In this document: positions 1 to 6,350 of the stretch, one piece after another
How the letters are laid out: every line of letters starts with the position of its first letter
Numbering within the stretch: the first letter of the stretch is position 1
Assembly (NCBI GenBank): GCA_028278465.1
Contig: JANQEF010000196.1
Location: 1-13,656, forward strand
Source: Dehalococcoidia bacterium
GTDB lineage: Bacteria > Chloroflexota > Dehalococcoidia > Lucifugimonadales > Lucifugimonadaceae
Reading direction: 5' to 3'
DNA: 13,656 nucleotides
Translations under genes and position numbers: made by a program
The notes under the pieces: generated by a model
Database searches by the model: none
What the model was told of the DNA's origin: nothing
What the model saw: only the letters and a program-made list of their open reading frames with translations

Positions 1-742
<742 letters not shown>

Positions 743-832
743 AGAGGTGAGATGGAGGTGACGGGCTGGTTTTTGGGAGAGCTTATTGCGCGTGAGTTAG
801 ATGATACGTGCGCTGGTGCGGTGGCCGCGCCG

Positions 833-871
833 GTACGCAGCTTTGTAGGGGCGGGCAAAGAAGCTGCGTAC
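833..871. repeat. Perfect 11-bp stem-loop with TAGGGGCG loop
   Basis: GTACGCAGCTT at 833-843 is the exact reverse complement of AAGCTGCGTAC at 861-871, with a 17-base loop. The loop carries TAGGGGCGGGC, the same core seen at one end of the 50-base module at 3327-3376 and 13316-13365. It lies 91 bases upstream of the DUF255 start. No U-run follows on either strand, so a simple rho-independent terminator is unlikely. Confidence 0.6.
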
Positions 872-975
872 GGTGACACCGGGGGTGAACGTGTTTCCTG
901 AGCGAAGCGGAGCGGAGTCGAAGGATCTCTGGTGCGGAGAGTCGCCCTGACAAGACGGGTTGGCCCCTCAAGAGA

Positions 976-1110
976 CCCTTCGACAGCCTCAGGATGGCGT
1001 CACCGACGACCCTCCCCCTGACCTCCTCCCAAGCTGGGAGGGGGATTTGCTTCCCTTTCCCTTGATGGGAGAGGGTGAGGCCGCCGCACCATCCTGAGCC
1101 TGTCGAAGGG
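976..1110. repeat. MITE-like element with 22-bp inverted terminal repeats
   Basis: The 22 bases at 976-997 (beginning CCCTTCGACAG) and at 1089-1110 (ending CTGTCGAAGGG) are reverse complements with one mismatch. They enclose about 90 bases containing a CTCCC-AAGCT-GGGAG hairpin and a second C-rich/G-rich pair. The left part, 988-1045, is also a direct repeat of 3572-3629. There is no coding capacity, so if mobile it would depend on an enzyme encoded elsewhere. It could equally be a REP-like hairpin pair. Confidence 0.5.
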
Positions 1111-1120
1111 TGAACTAGCC

Positions 1121-1137
1121 GTCGGCCTCTGGCCGAC
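1121..1137. repeat. 7-bp stem-loop GTCGGCC/GGCCGAC
   Basis: GTCGGCC at 1121-1127 and GGCCGAC at 1131-1137 form a perfect stem around a three-base TCT loop. It is one of the row of hairpins between the DUF4389 stop and the 22-base inverted repeat. No U-run follows. Confidence 0.45.
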
Positions 1138-1152
1138 ATCCCCTCTCTCTAG

Positions 1153-1175
1153 CTCTCTCCCACAAGGGGAGAGAG
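1153..1175. repeat. 9-bp stem-loop CTCTCTCCC/GGGAGAGAG
   Basis: A perfect 9-bp stem with loop ACAAG. It belongs to the same pyrimidine/purine hairpin family as those at 3606-3628 and 8228-8250. In transcripts of the DUF4389 gene it would form about 60 bases after the stop codon. Confidence 0.5.
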
Positions 1176-1191
1176 GACGCCCGCCCACTAA

Positions 1192-1209
1192 CTCCCTGCC
1201 TGCAGGGAG
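1192..1209 (-). terminator. Hairpin 27 bases after the DUF4389 stop, possible transcript-end structure
   Basis: CTCCCTGC at 1192-1199 pairs with GCAGGGAG at 1202-1209. In the minus-strand transcript it forms just downstream of the DUF4389 stop codon (1237-1239). There is no U-tract, so it is better read as a 3'-end stabilising or rho-assisted element than as an intrinsic terminator. Confidence 0.35.
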
Positions 1210-1236
1210 GAATCACCCACACCCACTCCCCGCTCT

Positions 1237-1917
1237 TCAGTCCATTGAGAACGGCGGGTACTTGTCTGTTGCCAGCAGCAGCGCGTACGCCTGCACCCGG
1301 TAGCTCCAGCGGTTAACGCCCACCACGAAATCGAACGCTCCTCGCGGGTACCGGCGGTTCACCAGGATCATCACCCACACGTAGATCAGCACGAACACCG
1401 CTGCGAGCCCGAGGAAGATCAGAACGATGTAGTGCGGGATCGCCAGGAACCACTTGATCAGCGGCAGCCAGCGGTTCAGGTCACGCTGCACATCCGGGTA
1501 GTCGACCTCTAGGTGCGCCGATTGCTCCTCGTCCGTAGACGGATAGACGTCGGTCGTGAGCGCAAAATACATGCCGATGCGAGCCTGGAACTTCAGCAAC
1601 TGCACATTGAAGTCCCACCACCAGCGAGGGTACTTCTGCCTGAAGACGATCATCAGCACCGGCGCGATGAAGATGATGCCGCCCACGCTCGCCGCCCAGC
1701 TGCCTGCCTCCCACGAGAACGACGAGGCGCCGATCCCTGCCAGCACGACAAAGATCGGGATGACCCAGAAGATGCGGAGCGCGCTGGAGAGCCTGTCGAG
1801 ATCGCGGTCCGGGTAATCGACCCAGAAGCGGAGCGCGTATGGCGGTGAGTCCGCCGGTGGTGAGCCTGTCGCGCCGCCGTCATCGCCGCCTGTTTCGCCG
1901 TCGGTTGAAGTGGTCAT
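1237..1917 (-). CDS. DUF4389 integral membrane protein
   Basis: A 226-residue protein of the DUF4389 family, whose function is unknown. The N-terminus (1-27) is acidic and rich in Gly, Ser and Pro and probably cytosolic. Two related halves follow. The first runs from VDYPDRDLDRLSSALRIFWV (33-52) to YFALTTDVYPS (117-127). The second runs from VDYPDVQRDLNRWLPLIKWF (138-157) to YALLLATDKYPPF (211-223). Each half has a pair of hydrophobic helices (about 47-63 and 77-92; about 152-168 and 169-186) and a KYP/RYP plus FDF motif after the second helix. This internal duplication is typical of the family. The SD-like GAGGGA lies 6 bases before the ATG. The gene lies 95 bases downstream of the Ldh-type dehydrogenase on the same strand, so read-through is possible. 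Confidence 0.93.
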   Translation of the reverse strand: MTTSTDGETGGDDGGATGSPPADSPPYALRFWVDYPDRDLDRLSSALRIFWVIPIFVVLAGIGASSFSWEAGSWAASVGGIIFIAPVLMIVFRQKYPRWWWDFNVQLLKFQARIGMYFALTTDVYPSTDEEQSAHLEVDYPDVQRDLNRWLPLIKWFLAIPHYIVLIFLGLAAVFVLIYVWVMILVNRRYPRGAFDFVVGVNRWSYRVQAYALLLATDKYPPFSMD

Positions 1918-2012
1918 CTCTGTCCCTCGCTGCTATGTCCCCGTGTCGCACGTCGACGCGCCGAACTTATTGCAACGGCGGGATTAGCGCAATTCCAGGT
2001 GGCCTGGCCCAG

Positions 2013-3095
2013 TCACGCTTCGATTCGGTCCAGCCCGGACTCAGTGAGCGAGCGGTTCAGCCATTCGACCACCTCCCGGTGCAGCGGGATGCCGTCCTGT
2101 CTTCGCAGCGACTCTTCGTGCTCAAGCAGGCCTGCGTACACCACTCGGTCGGCGCCCGGCATCGGCTTCGTATCGGCCAGGTAGCGCAGGAACGAGTCCA
2201 TTCTCGACTTGAACTGGGCGACTTCGGAGAACGCCGCAACGTCTGTGACGGTGACCATGTGGTTCATCTCGCCGGCGCCGCGCTCGACCGGGAGTTCCGG
2301 GCCGCCGCCGAACAGCACGCCCGTCAGCACCTGGGCCAGCGCACCAAGCCCGTAGCCCTTCTGCGAGCCGTTCTCCCTTGTTGAGCCGAGCGGCAGCAGC
2401 CAGGTGAAGTCGGGTGGCAGTCGCGGCTCCTCTATCGGCGATCCGTCGCTGTCCGCCGCCCATCCCGGCATCAGCTCTGAGCCATGTCTGCGTAGAAGGT
2501 CGATCTTATTGGCGGCCACGACGGTCGATGAGACGTCGAGCACGAAGGGCGGCATCTCACCTGCGGGCACGGCCCATGAGTGCGGGTTGGTGCCGAGGCG
2601 CGGCTCGCCTCCGTAGGTGGGCACCATGATCTTGCCGCCGGACGTGACTGCGTAGCCGATCATGTCGTGGTCGAGCGCCTGCATCGGATAGTAGGCGAGC
2701 ATCCCGGCGTGGCGGCCGTTCCCGGCAAGAACTGTTGCAACTCCGGTCTTGCTCGCCTTTTCTACGGCGATCTCCATCACCTGCGGCAGGACCACGATGC
2801 CGAGGCCGCGGTCGCAGTCGATGGTGGCGGATGAAGGCGTCTCACGGGCGATCTTCCACTCGGGCCTCGGGTTGACGAGGCCGTCGTCCGCCATCTGGAG
2901 ATAGCGGCGAAGCATGTTCGATACGCCGTGTGTGTCGACGCCTCTGCTATCCGCCAGCAGAAGCACGTCTGCGCCGATCTGAGCGTCTCGCTCCGGAAAG
3001 CCGTGTGCCTGGAAGAGCGCGACTACGGCATCTCGCAGAGCGGCTGGATTGACGACTATCCGGTCAGACTCACGGACGTGGAAAAGTTCGAGCAT
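2013..3095 (-). CDS. Ldh2-family NAD(P)-dependent malate/L-lactate/ureidoglycolate dehydrogenase-like oxidoreductase
   Basis: A 360-residue protein of the Ldh2/AllD family, which oxidises 2-hydroxyacids such as malate, L-lactate, sulfolactate or ureidoglycolate with NAD(P). It is normal in length. Visible family motifs are ADSRGVDTHGV (49-58, with the conserved His56), GRHAGMLAYY (127-136, His129), YGGEPRLGTNP (161-171) and GSQKGYGL (243-250). The usual NSxHFG around the second His is replaced by GNGRHAG, so the exact substrate cannot be read off. The ATG at 3095 is preceded by GGAGG at 8 bases. That SD lies in the loop of an 8-bp hairpin whose stem contains the start codon (3093-3118). The 3' neighbour is DUF4389. 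Upstream is a repeat-filled gap rather than an operon partner. Confidence 0.92.
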   Translation of the reverse strand: MLELFHVRESDRIVVNPAALRDAVVALFQAHGFPERDAQIGADVLLLADSRGVDTHGVSNMLRRYLQMADDGLVNPRPEWKIARETPSSATIDCDRGLGIVVLPQVMEIAVEKASKTGVATVLAGNGRHAGMLAYYPMQALDHDMIGYAVTSGGKIMVPTYGGEPRLGTNPHSWAVPAGEMPPFVLDVSSTVVAANKIDLLRRHGSELMPGWAADSDGSPIEEPRLPPDFTWLLPLGSTRENGSQKGYGLGALAQVLTGVLFGGGPELPVERGAGEMNHMVTVTDVAAFSEVAQFKSRMDSFLRYLADTKPMPGADRVVYAGLLEHEESLRRQDGIPLHREVVEWLNRSLTESGLDRIEA

Positions 3096-3118
3096 GAGTT
3101 GCGCCTCCAGAACTCATG
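3093..3118 (-). promoter_or_regulatory. Start-codon hairpin of the Ldh-family mRNA with SD in the loop
   Basis: In the minus-strand mRNA, CAUGAGUU (3118-3111) pairs perfectly with AACUCAUG (3100-3093). The 10-base loop is CUGGAGGCGC, so GGAGG is exposed while the start AUG is in the stem. A second AUG in the left arm (3117-3115) opens a 15-codon overlapping frame in another phase. Pairing is seen in the sequence; a regulatory effect is inference. Confidence 0.45.
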
Positions 3119-3205
3119 TAATGCTTCGCCGAAACCGCAGGCCAACGCAGGTCATGAGAGAAGCGTGAGCGAGGCTACACGAGCAAGGTTGTCATCTCTA
3201 CCACT

Positions 3206-3547
3206 TGTCATCTCGACCGAAGGGAGAGATCTGACTGGCTAACGCAAGAGCACTTCAGAGATTCCGGATCAAGTCCGGAATGACAATTCCCCCGCCCAGC
3301 TTGGGGTGAGGGTGATTCGTCTTATCTGGTAGGGGCGCGCCCGTAATCGGGCACCCGGCTGCGCCCGGTCCCGGCACAGCCGGGACGACATCCTTCTCCC
3401 GCTGGGAGAAGGTGCAGGATGAGGGAGAAGTGGGCTCACATTGAGGAGTTGAGAGGTAGCAGCCTGTCATTCTGAACTTGATTCAGAATCTCTCGAGCAG
3501 CCTCACATTGACCAGTCAAATCCCTCCGCTTCGGTCGGGATGACAAT
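3206..3547. repeat. Composite repeat element, copy 1 (inverted TGTCATC-CGACCG ends)
   Basis: The ends are inverted copies of one module: 3206-3240 reads TTGTCATCTCGACCGAAGG and 3503-3547 carries the reverse complement of TTGTCATCCCGACCGAAGC. Inside are two inverted copies of the ATTCTGAA/TTCAGAAT-type hairpin (3257-3285 and 3465-3495) flanking a cassette (3327-3430). That cassette is the reverse complement of 13264-13365, with 47 of 50 bases matching in its GC-rich part. There is no open reading frame of note. It resembles a non-autonomous element or a BIME-like mosaic of REP hairpins. Confidence 0.6.
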
Positions 3548-3605
3548 GTCGAGGGCTACCCCTTGGAGAAGCTCAGGATGGCGTCACCAACGACCCTCCC
3601 TCTAA

Positions 3606-3628
3606 CTCCCTCCCAAGCTGGGAGGGAG
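3606..3628 (-). terminator. Perfect 9-bp hairpin downstream of the PAL-like lyase gene
   Basis: CTCCCTCCC (3606-3614), loop AAGCT, GGGAGGGAG (3620-3628). In the minus-strand transcript it forms 50 bases after the stop codon of the PAL-like gene. Its arms are identical to those of the hairpin at 8228-8250. There is no U-run on the minus strand, so it is a candidate 3'-end stabiliser or rho-dependent site, not a proven terminator. Confidence 0.4.
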
Positions 3629-3678
3629 GATCTCAACCCATCCCTTCAGGTCGTGACCGTCAAGCGGGCAACCGCGCG

Positions 3679-4683
3679 CTACACCTTCGTCAGCTTGATG
3701 TAGCGTCCGCCTATCAGCCACTCAGATACGTAGATGTTGCCGTCGTCATCGGTTGCCAGGCCGTGCGGGCTGTTGAATAGACCGGTCTTCAGGCGGTCTG
3801 TCCGCATCGGCACCTCGTTCGCATCGAGCATGTTCGGCCAGCCCGGCTCGCCCGCCACCTCGTGGTTGTCGCCGAGATGCGTTACCAGACGGTCGTCGCC
3901 GTCCACTATCGTCAGGCGGGCGTTCAGCTCTGCGATCACCAGGAAGTCGCCATACGGAGCAAAGGCGCTCGGCGTGATCATGAAGTCCCTGCCGAAGCTG
4001 CGTTTGAACTCTCCGTCGAGTGAGTAGACCTGCACCTGGCCGTTTGCGCGGTCGGCCACGAAAAGCTCCGGCTCGCTCTTCCGCGTGTCGATCCAGATGG
4101 CGTGCGGAGTGTTGAAAGCGCCGGCATCGCCTTCGTTGCCGTTGATGCTCGATACGTAATCGCCGGCCGCGGTGAAGCGGTGGATATGGTTCTGGCCGTA
4201 GCCGTCAGTTACCCACACATCATCGTTGCCGCCGTCTTTCTTCTGCCAGACCGCGACCTGCGTCGGCGAGTAGGTTCCTGGGTTGTAGATCGGCAGCTCG
4301 GGCGCGACCAGCTCCATCTCGATCTCGCCGGTGAGCGACATCTTGACCGTGTGGCCGGCCTTCGGTCCCCAGATGTAGTCGTAGTCCTTGTCGGGCTGGC
4401 GCTTCCGACCGTTGTCCGCGAACCAGATGCACTCGTTCGTACCGTCCGTGCAGATCGTCACGCCGTGCGCCTCGGCAAGCGGCACATCCATGTGGCGCAC
4501 AAGCTCGCCGTCCGTCGTCAGCTCAAGGACGGTCGAGCGGGCGGGATGAAAGGTCAGCAGGTTGCCGTTTGCGGCGCGGGCGATGCCGTGGTGCGCCCAG
4601 CCGCGCGCCGCCTCGTCGGCGAACGGTATCTCGGCGAAGTCTTCCTCCCACTCGAACGTGAACTCGCCGCTGCCGATCTGCAT
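3679..4683 (-). CDS. Six-bladed NHL beta-propeller resembling peptidyl-hydroxyglycine amidating lyase (PAL)
   Basis: A 334-residue NHL-type propeller without a signal peptide, so probably cytosolic. The blade pattern resembles the catalytic core of PAL, the enzyme that splits peptidyl-alpha-hydroxyglycine into amide plus glyoxylate. Three blade-start histidines occur in the PAL-like contexts AHGVTICTDG (His73), TPHAIWIDT (His194) and SPHGLATDDDG (His307), which match the three zinc-binding His of rat PAL. VTDGYGQNHIHRF (158-170) matches the PAL segment with the catalytic Tyr (here Tyr162). ELFVADRANGQVQVY (206-220) matches the PAL segment LCVADRENGRIQCF. The cysteines of the PAL disulfides are absent, which fits a cytosolic enzyme. 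The SD AGAGGA lies 6 bases before the ATG. The gene starts 32 bases after the dioxygenase stop, so the two are very likely co-transcribed. The fold is sure; lyase activity is inferred from recalled PAL sequence. A non-enzymatic NHL protein is the alternative. Confidence 0.88.
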   Translation of the reverse strand: MQIGSGEFTFEWEEDFAEIPFADEAARGWAHHGIARAANGNLLTFHPARSTVLELTTDGELVRHMDVPLAEAHGVTICTDGTNECIWFADNGRKRQPDKDYDYIWGPKAGHTVKMSLTGEIEMELVAPELPIYNPGTYSPTQVAVWQKKDGGNDDVWVTDGYGQNHIHRFTAAGDYVSSINGNEGDAGAFNTPHAIWIDTRKSEPELFVADRANGQVQVYSLDGEFKRSFGRDFMITPSAFAPYGDFLVIAELNARLTIVDGDDRLVTHLGDNHEVAGEPGWPNMLDANEVPMRTDRLKTGLFNSPHGLATDDDGNIYVSEWLIGGRYIKLTKV

Positions 4684-4715
4684 GTTTATTCCTCTGCTGT
4701 GTTTCGCGGTCCGCC

Positions 4716-5588
4716 CTACCCGCTCTTAGCGTCGGCGTAGTGCGACTTCTTCATCGTGTCCTGGATCTCGAATATCGAACCTCCTCCCGGCGTTGGCTGG
4801 CCGATGCGCACCGGCACCTGCTCCAGTCGTGGCTCGTTCGTCGGCTCGCCGCGCACGATGCTCGCGTTGAAGGTGTCCCAGTCGCCGTAGCCGGTCAGCG
4901 GGAAGGCATCGGCCGCCGCGTAACCCATCAGCAGCAGGCGCCGCGGGATGTCCGAAACGTTGGGCGCCGAGCCGTGCAGCTCCCGCACGTGGTGTATCGA
5001 GATGCCGCCGGCCTTCATCGTGATCGGCACCGCTTCCTCCATGCTGAAGTCGTTCTCGGACACAGCGCCGACGAACACGCCGTCTTCGTGGTGATCGTAC
5101 GCCGGACCTTTGTGCGAGCCGGGGATCACGTAGAGGCAGCCGTTCTCGATCGCCATGTCATCGAACGTGACGCCGATCTCAAGGATGTCGTCGTTCGTCG
5201 CCGGATAGAAGCCCCAGTCGGTGTGCCACTCGACCTGCTGCCCGCCGCCCGGCGCCTTCATGTTCAGCTTGGTGTGGTGGAGGCGGATGTTCGGGCCGAT
5301 GAGGCTCTCGATGATGTCCAGGAGTTCCGGCTTGCGCATCGCTGCGTCGTACACCGAATGGTGCTCGTGCGGGCTCTTGATGCGCCGCAGCTTCGGCGTC
5401 TCCTTCGAATGGCCGGCGCCGAAGTCGAGGTCGAACATGTCGGTGTGCTCGGTTAGCTCACGCGACTGGTCGACGAACTCCTCGGTGACCCGGCGCAGGT
5501 CGTTCAGCTCGGACTCCGAGAAGACGCCTTCGACGCCCAGGTAGCCGTCACGGTTATATGAGTCGATCTGTTCCTGAGTGAGGCTCAT
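4716..5588 (-). CDS. Phytanoyl-CoA dioxygenase (PhyH) family Fe(II)/2-oxoglutarate oxygenase
   Basis: A 290-residue protein of normal family length. PhyH enzymes hydroxylate a substrate carbon using Fe(II), O2 and 2-oxoglutarate. The start MSLTQEQIDSYNRDGYLGVE is typical (QI-x-x-Y-x-x-DGYL). The facial triad is visible as WHTDWGF (His122, Asp124) and the distal His205 in RELHGSAPNVSD. The nearby PRRLLL (Arg216/Arg217) supplies the usual 2-oxoglutarate arginine. PGSHKGP (156-162) is another family motif. The substrate cannot be told: the family acts on acyl-CoAs, amino acids, small halogenated or N-containing compounds and natural products. GGAGA lies 8 bases before the ATG. It is the first gene of a unit with the PAL-like propeller, which suggests that its hydroxylated product is the lyase substrate. 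Confidence 0.95.
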   Translation of the reverse strand: MSLTQEQIDSYNRDGYLGVEGVFSESELNDLRRVTEEFVDQSRELTEHTDMFDLDFGAGHSKETPKLRRIKSPHEHHSVYDAAMRKPELLDIIESLIGPNIRLHHTKLNMKAPGGGQQVEWHTDWGFYPATNDDILEIGVTFDDMAIENGCLYVIPGSHKGPAYDHHEDGVFVGAVSENDFSMEEAVPITMKAGGISIHHVRELHGSAPNVSDIPRRLLLMGYAAADAFPLTGYGDWDTFNASIVRGEPTNEPRLEQVPVRIGQPTPGGGSIFEIQDTMKKSHYADAKSG

Positions 5589-5765
5589 CGGTCTGTCTCC
5601 GTTTGCGGTTGTTGGACGCGAAACGCTCTGCGACTGTCAGATTGCGGAGAATTTACCACCGCTCGGAGATATTCGCAGCGCAAGCTTCAGGCTCGCCGGT
5701 TCGAATGCGCGTATGCGGATAGAATCCCGGCATCGAGGAGCCACCACGGGCGATCGGAGCTTCCA
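5589..5765. promoter_or_regulatory. Divergent promoter region between the PhyH gene and the PH-domain operon
   Basis: Two gene units diverge from this 177-base gap. For the plus strand, TAGAAT at 5720-5725 is a good -10 match, 40 bases before the ATG at 5766, with no convincing -35. For the minus strand, TAAATT (reverse complement at 5650-5655) is the best -10 candidate for the dioxygenase unit, 61 bases before its ATG. Only the -10 boxes are supported, by similarity to the consensus. Confidence 0.35.
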
Positions 5766-6335
5766 ATGACCGGAGAATCGACGGCAGCGGGCGTCACCGG
5801 CGAGGTGCTGCTGACTGCGGAGTTCGACGGCAAGATCGGCAGCCACGGCCGCGTGCTGGTGACGCTGATTCTGATCATGACGGTGGCCGGGATCGTGCTG
5901 ATCCCGTTCTGGCTGATGTTCAGCCTGTGGTACTACCCGCAGTGGATGATGCGCCTCTCGGCAAGGCTGACGACGCAGGCGGTCGAGATTCGCAAGGGCG
6001 TGTTCTTCCGCAAGGAGGCGACGATCCCGCTGAACCGGATCACGGATGTGCGACTGCACGACGGCCCGCTGATGCGCTACTACGGGCTGCGCGGCGTTGC
6101 GATCGAAACGGCCGGGCAGGCTGGCACGTCGGCGAGCAGTGAGGGCAACCTGATCGGGATGATCGACGCCGATAAGTTCCGCGATGCTGTGCTGTTGCAG
6201 CGGCAGAAGGTGCTGGGCGGCGAGGATGTCGGCGATGTGCGGGCGGCTGCGACGTCTGGCTCGGATGAGATCCTGGCCGAGATCCGGGACATCCTGGCGA
6301 GGATCGAGCAGCAGGGCCGGACGGACAGCGGTTGA
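5766..6335 (+). CDS. PH-domain (bPH2/YdbS-like) membrane protein
   Basis: A 189-residue protein. A short N-terminal segment leads into a hydrophobic stretch (about 29-59, LVTLILIMTVAGIVLIPFWL onward) that can form a helical hairpin in the membrane. A bacterial PH domain (bPH2, formerly DUF304) follows at about 65-148, with RLTTQAVEIRKGVFFRKEAT, IPLNRITDVRLHDGPLMRYY and GVAIETAG, all typical. The C-terminus (166-184) is a predicted short amphipathic or coiled-coil helix, SDEILAEIRDILARIEQQ. The molecular role of such single-copy YdbS-like proteins is unknown. GGAG lies 6 bases before the ATG. The next gene begins 15 bases after its stop, so the two form an operon. Confidence 0.92.
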   Translation: MTGESTAAGVTGEVLLTAEFDGKIGSHGRVLVTLILIMTVAGIVLIPFWLMFSLWYYPQWMMRLSARLTTQAVEIRKGVFFRKEATIPLNRITDVRLHDGPLMRYYGLRGVAIETAGQAGTSASSEGNLIGMIDADKFRDAVLLQRQKVLGGEDVGDVRAAATSGSDEILAEIRDILARIEQQGRTDSG

Positions 6336-6350
6336 TCCAGGTGACAGACG

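Larger units (their letters stand above)
743..1236. repeat. Gene-free, repeat-rich intergenic region
   Basis: No credible coding sequence lies here; the open frames across it are built from repeats. It holds the following in order. A hairpin occurs at 833-871. A degenerate copy of a TCCTGAGCGAAG...GTCGAAGGATCT module lies at about 898-928. A pair of 22-base inverted repeats sits at 976-997 and 1089-1110. Between them is a CTCCC-AAGCT-GGGAG hairpin at about 1022-1045. Further hairpins lie at 1121-1137, 1153-1175 and 1192-1209. The minus-strand gene ending at 1237 is followed, in its own direction, by the hairpins at 1209-1192 and 1175-1153. The region also contains the unseen promoter of the DUF255 gene. 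Confidence 0.75.
3096..3678. repeat. Gene-free region made of repeat modules
   Basis: No credible gene is present. Bases 3119-3200 are plain spacer and must hold the Ldh promoter, which I cannot identify. From 3206 onward the sequence is a chain of modules: TGTCATCTCGACCG (+, 3206-3240), GATTCCGGATCAAGTCCGGAATGAC (the minus form of the 3465 module, 3257-3285), a C/G-rich piece (about 3289-3320), a 50-base GC-rich module (-, 3327-3376), CCTTCTCCC/GGGAGAAGG (-, 3392-3430), CATTCTGAACTTGATTCAGAA (+, 3465-3495), TGTCATCCCGACCG (-, 3503-3547), and finally CTCAGGATGGCGTCACC with a 9-bp hairpin (3572-3629). The same modules recur at 13216-13484. Confidence 0.8.

Noticed and set aside
976..1110. Insertion sequence
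   Set aside because: It has inverted ends but no transposase, and the interior is too short to encode one; listed only as a MITE-like repeat.
783..1188. Minus-strand open frames in the 743-1236 gap
   Set aside because: They are translated repeats (hairpin and inverted-repeat sequence), with no RBS and no protein-like pattern.
3206..3629. CRISPR-like array
   Set aside because: The repeats are different modules in both orientations with irregular spacing, and no cas gene is present.
4102..5456. Plus-strand open frames of 212 and 238 residues over the oxygenase-lyase pair
   Set aside because: Both are antisense to genes with intact catalytic motifs and show no recognisable domain.
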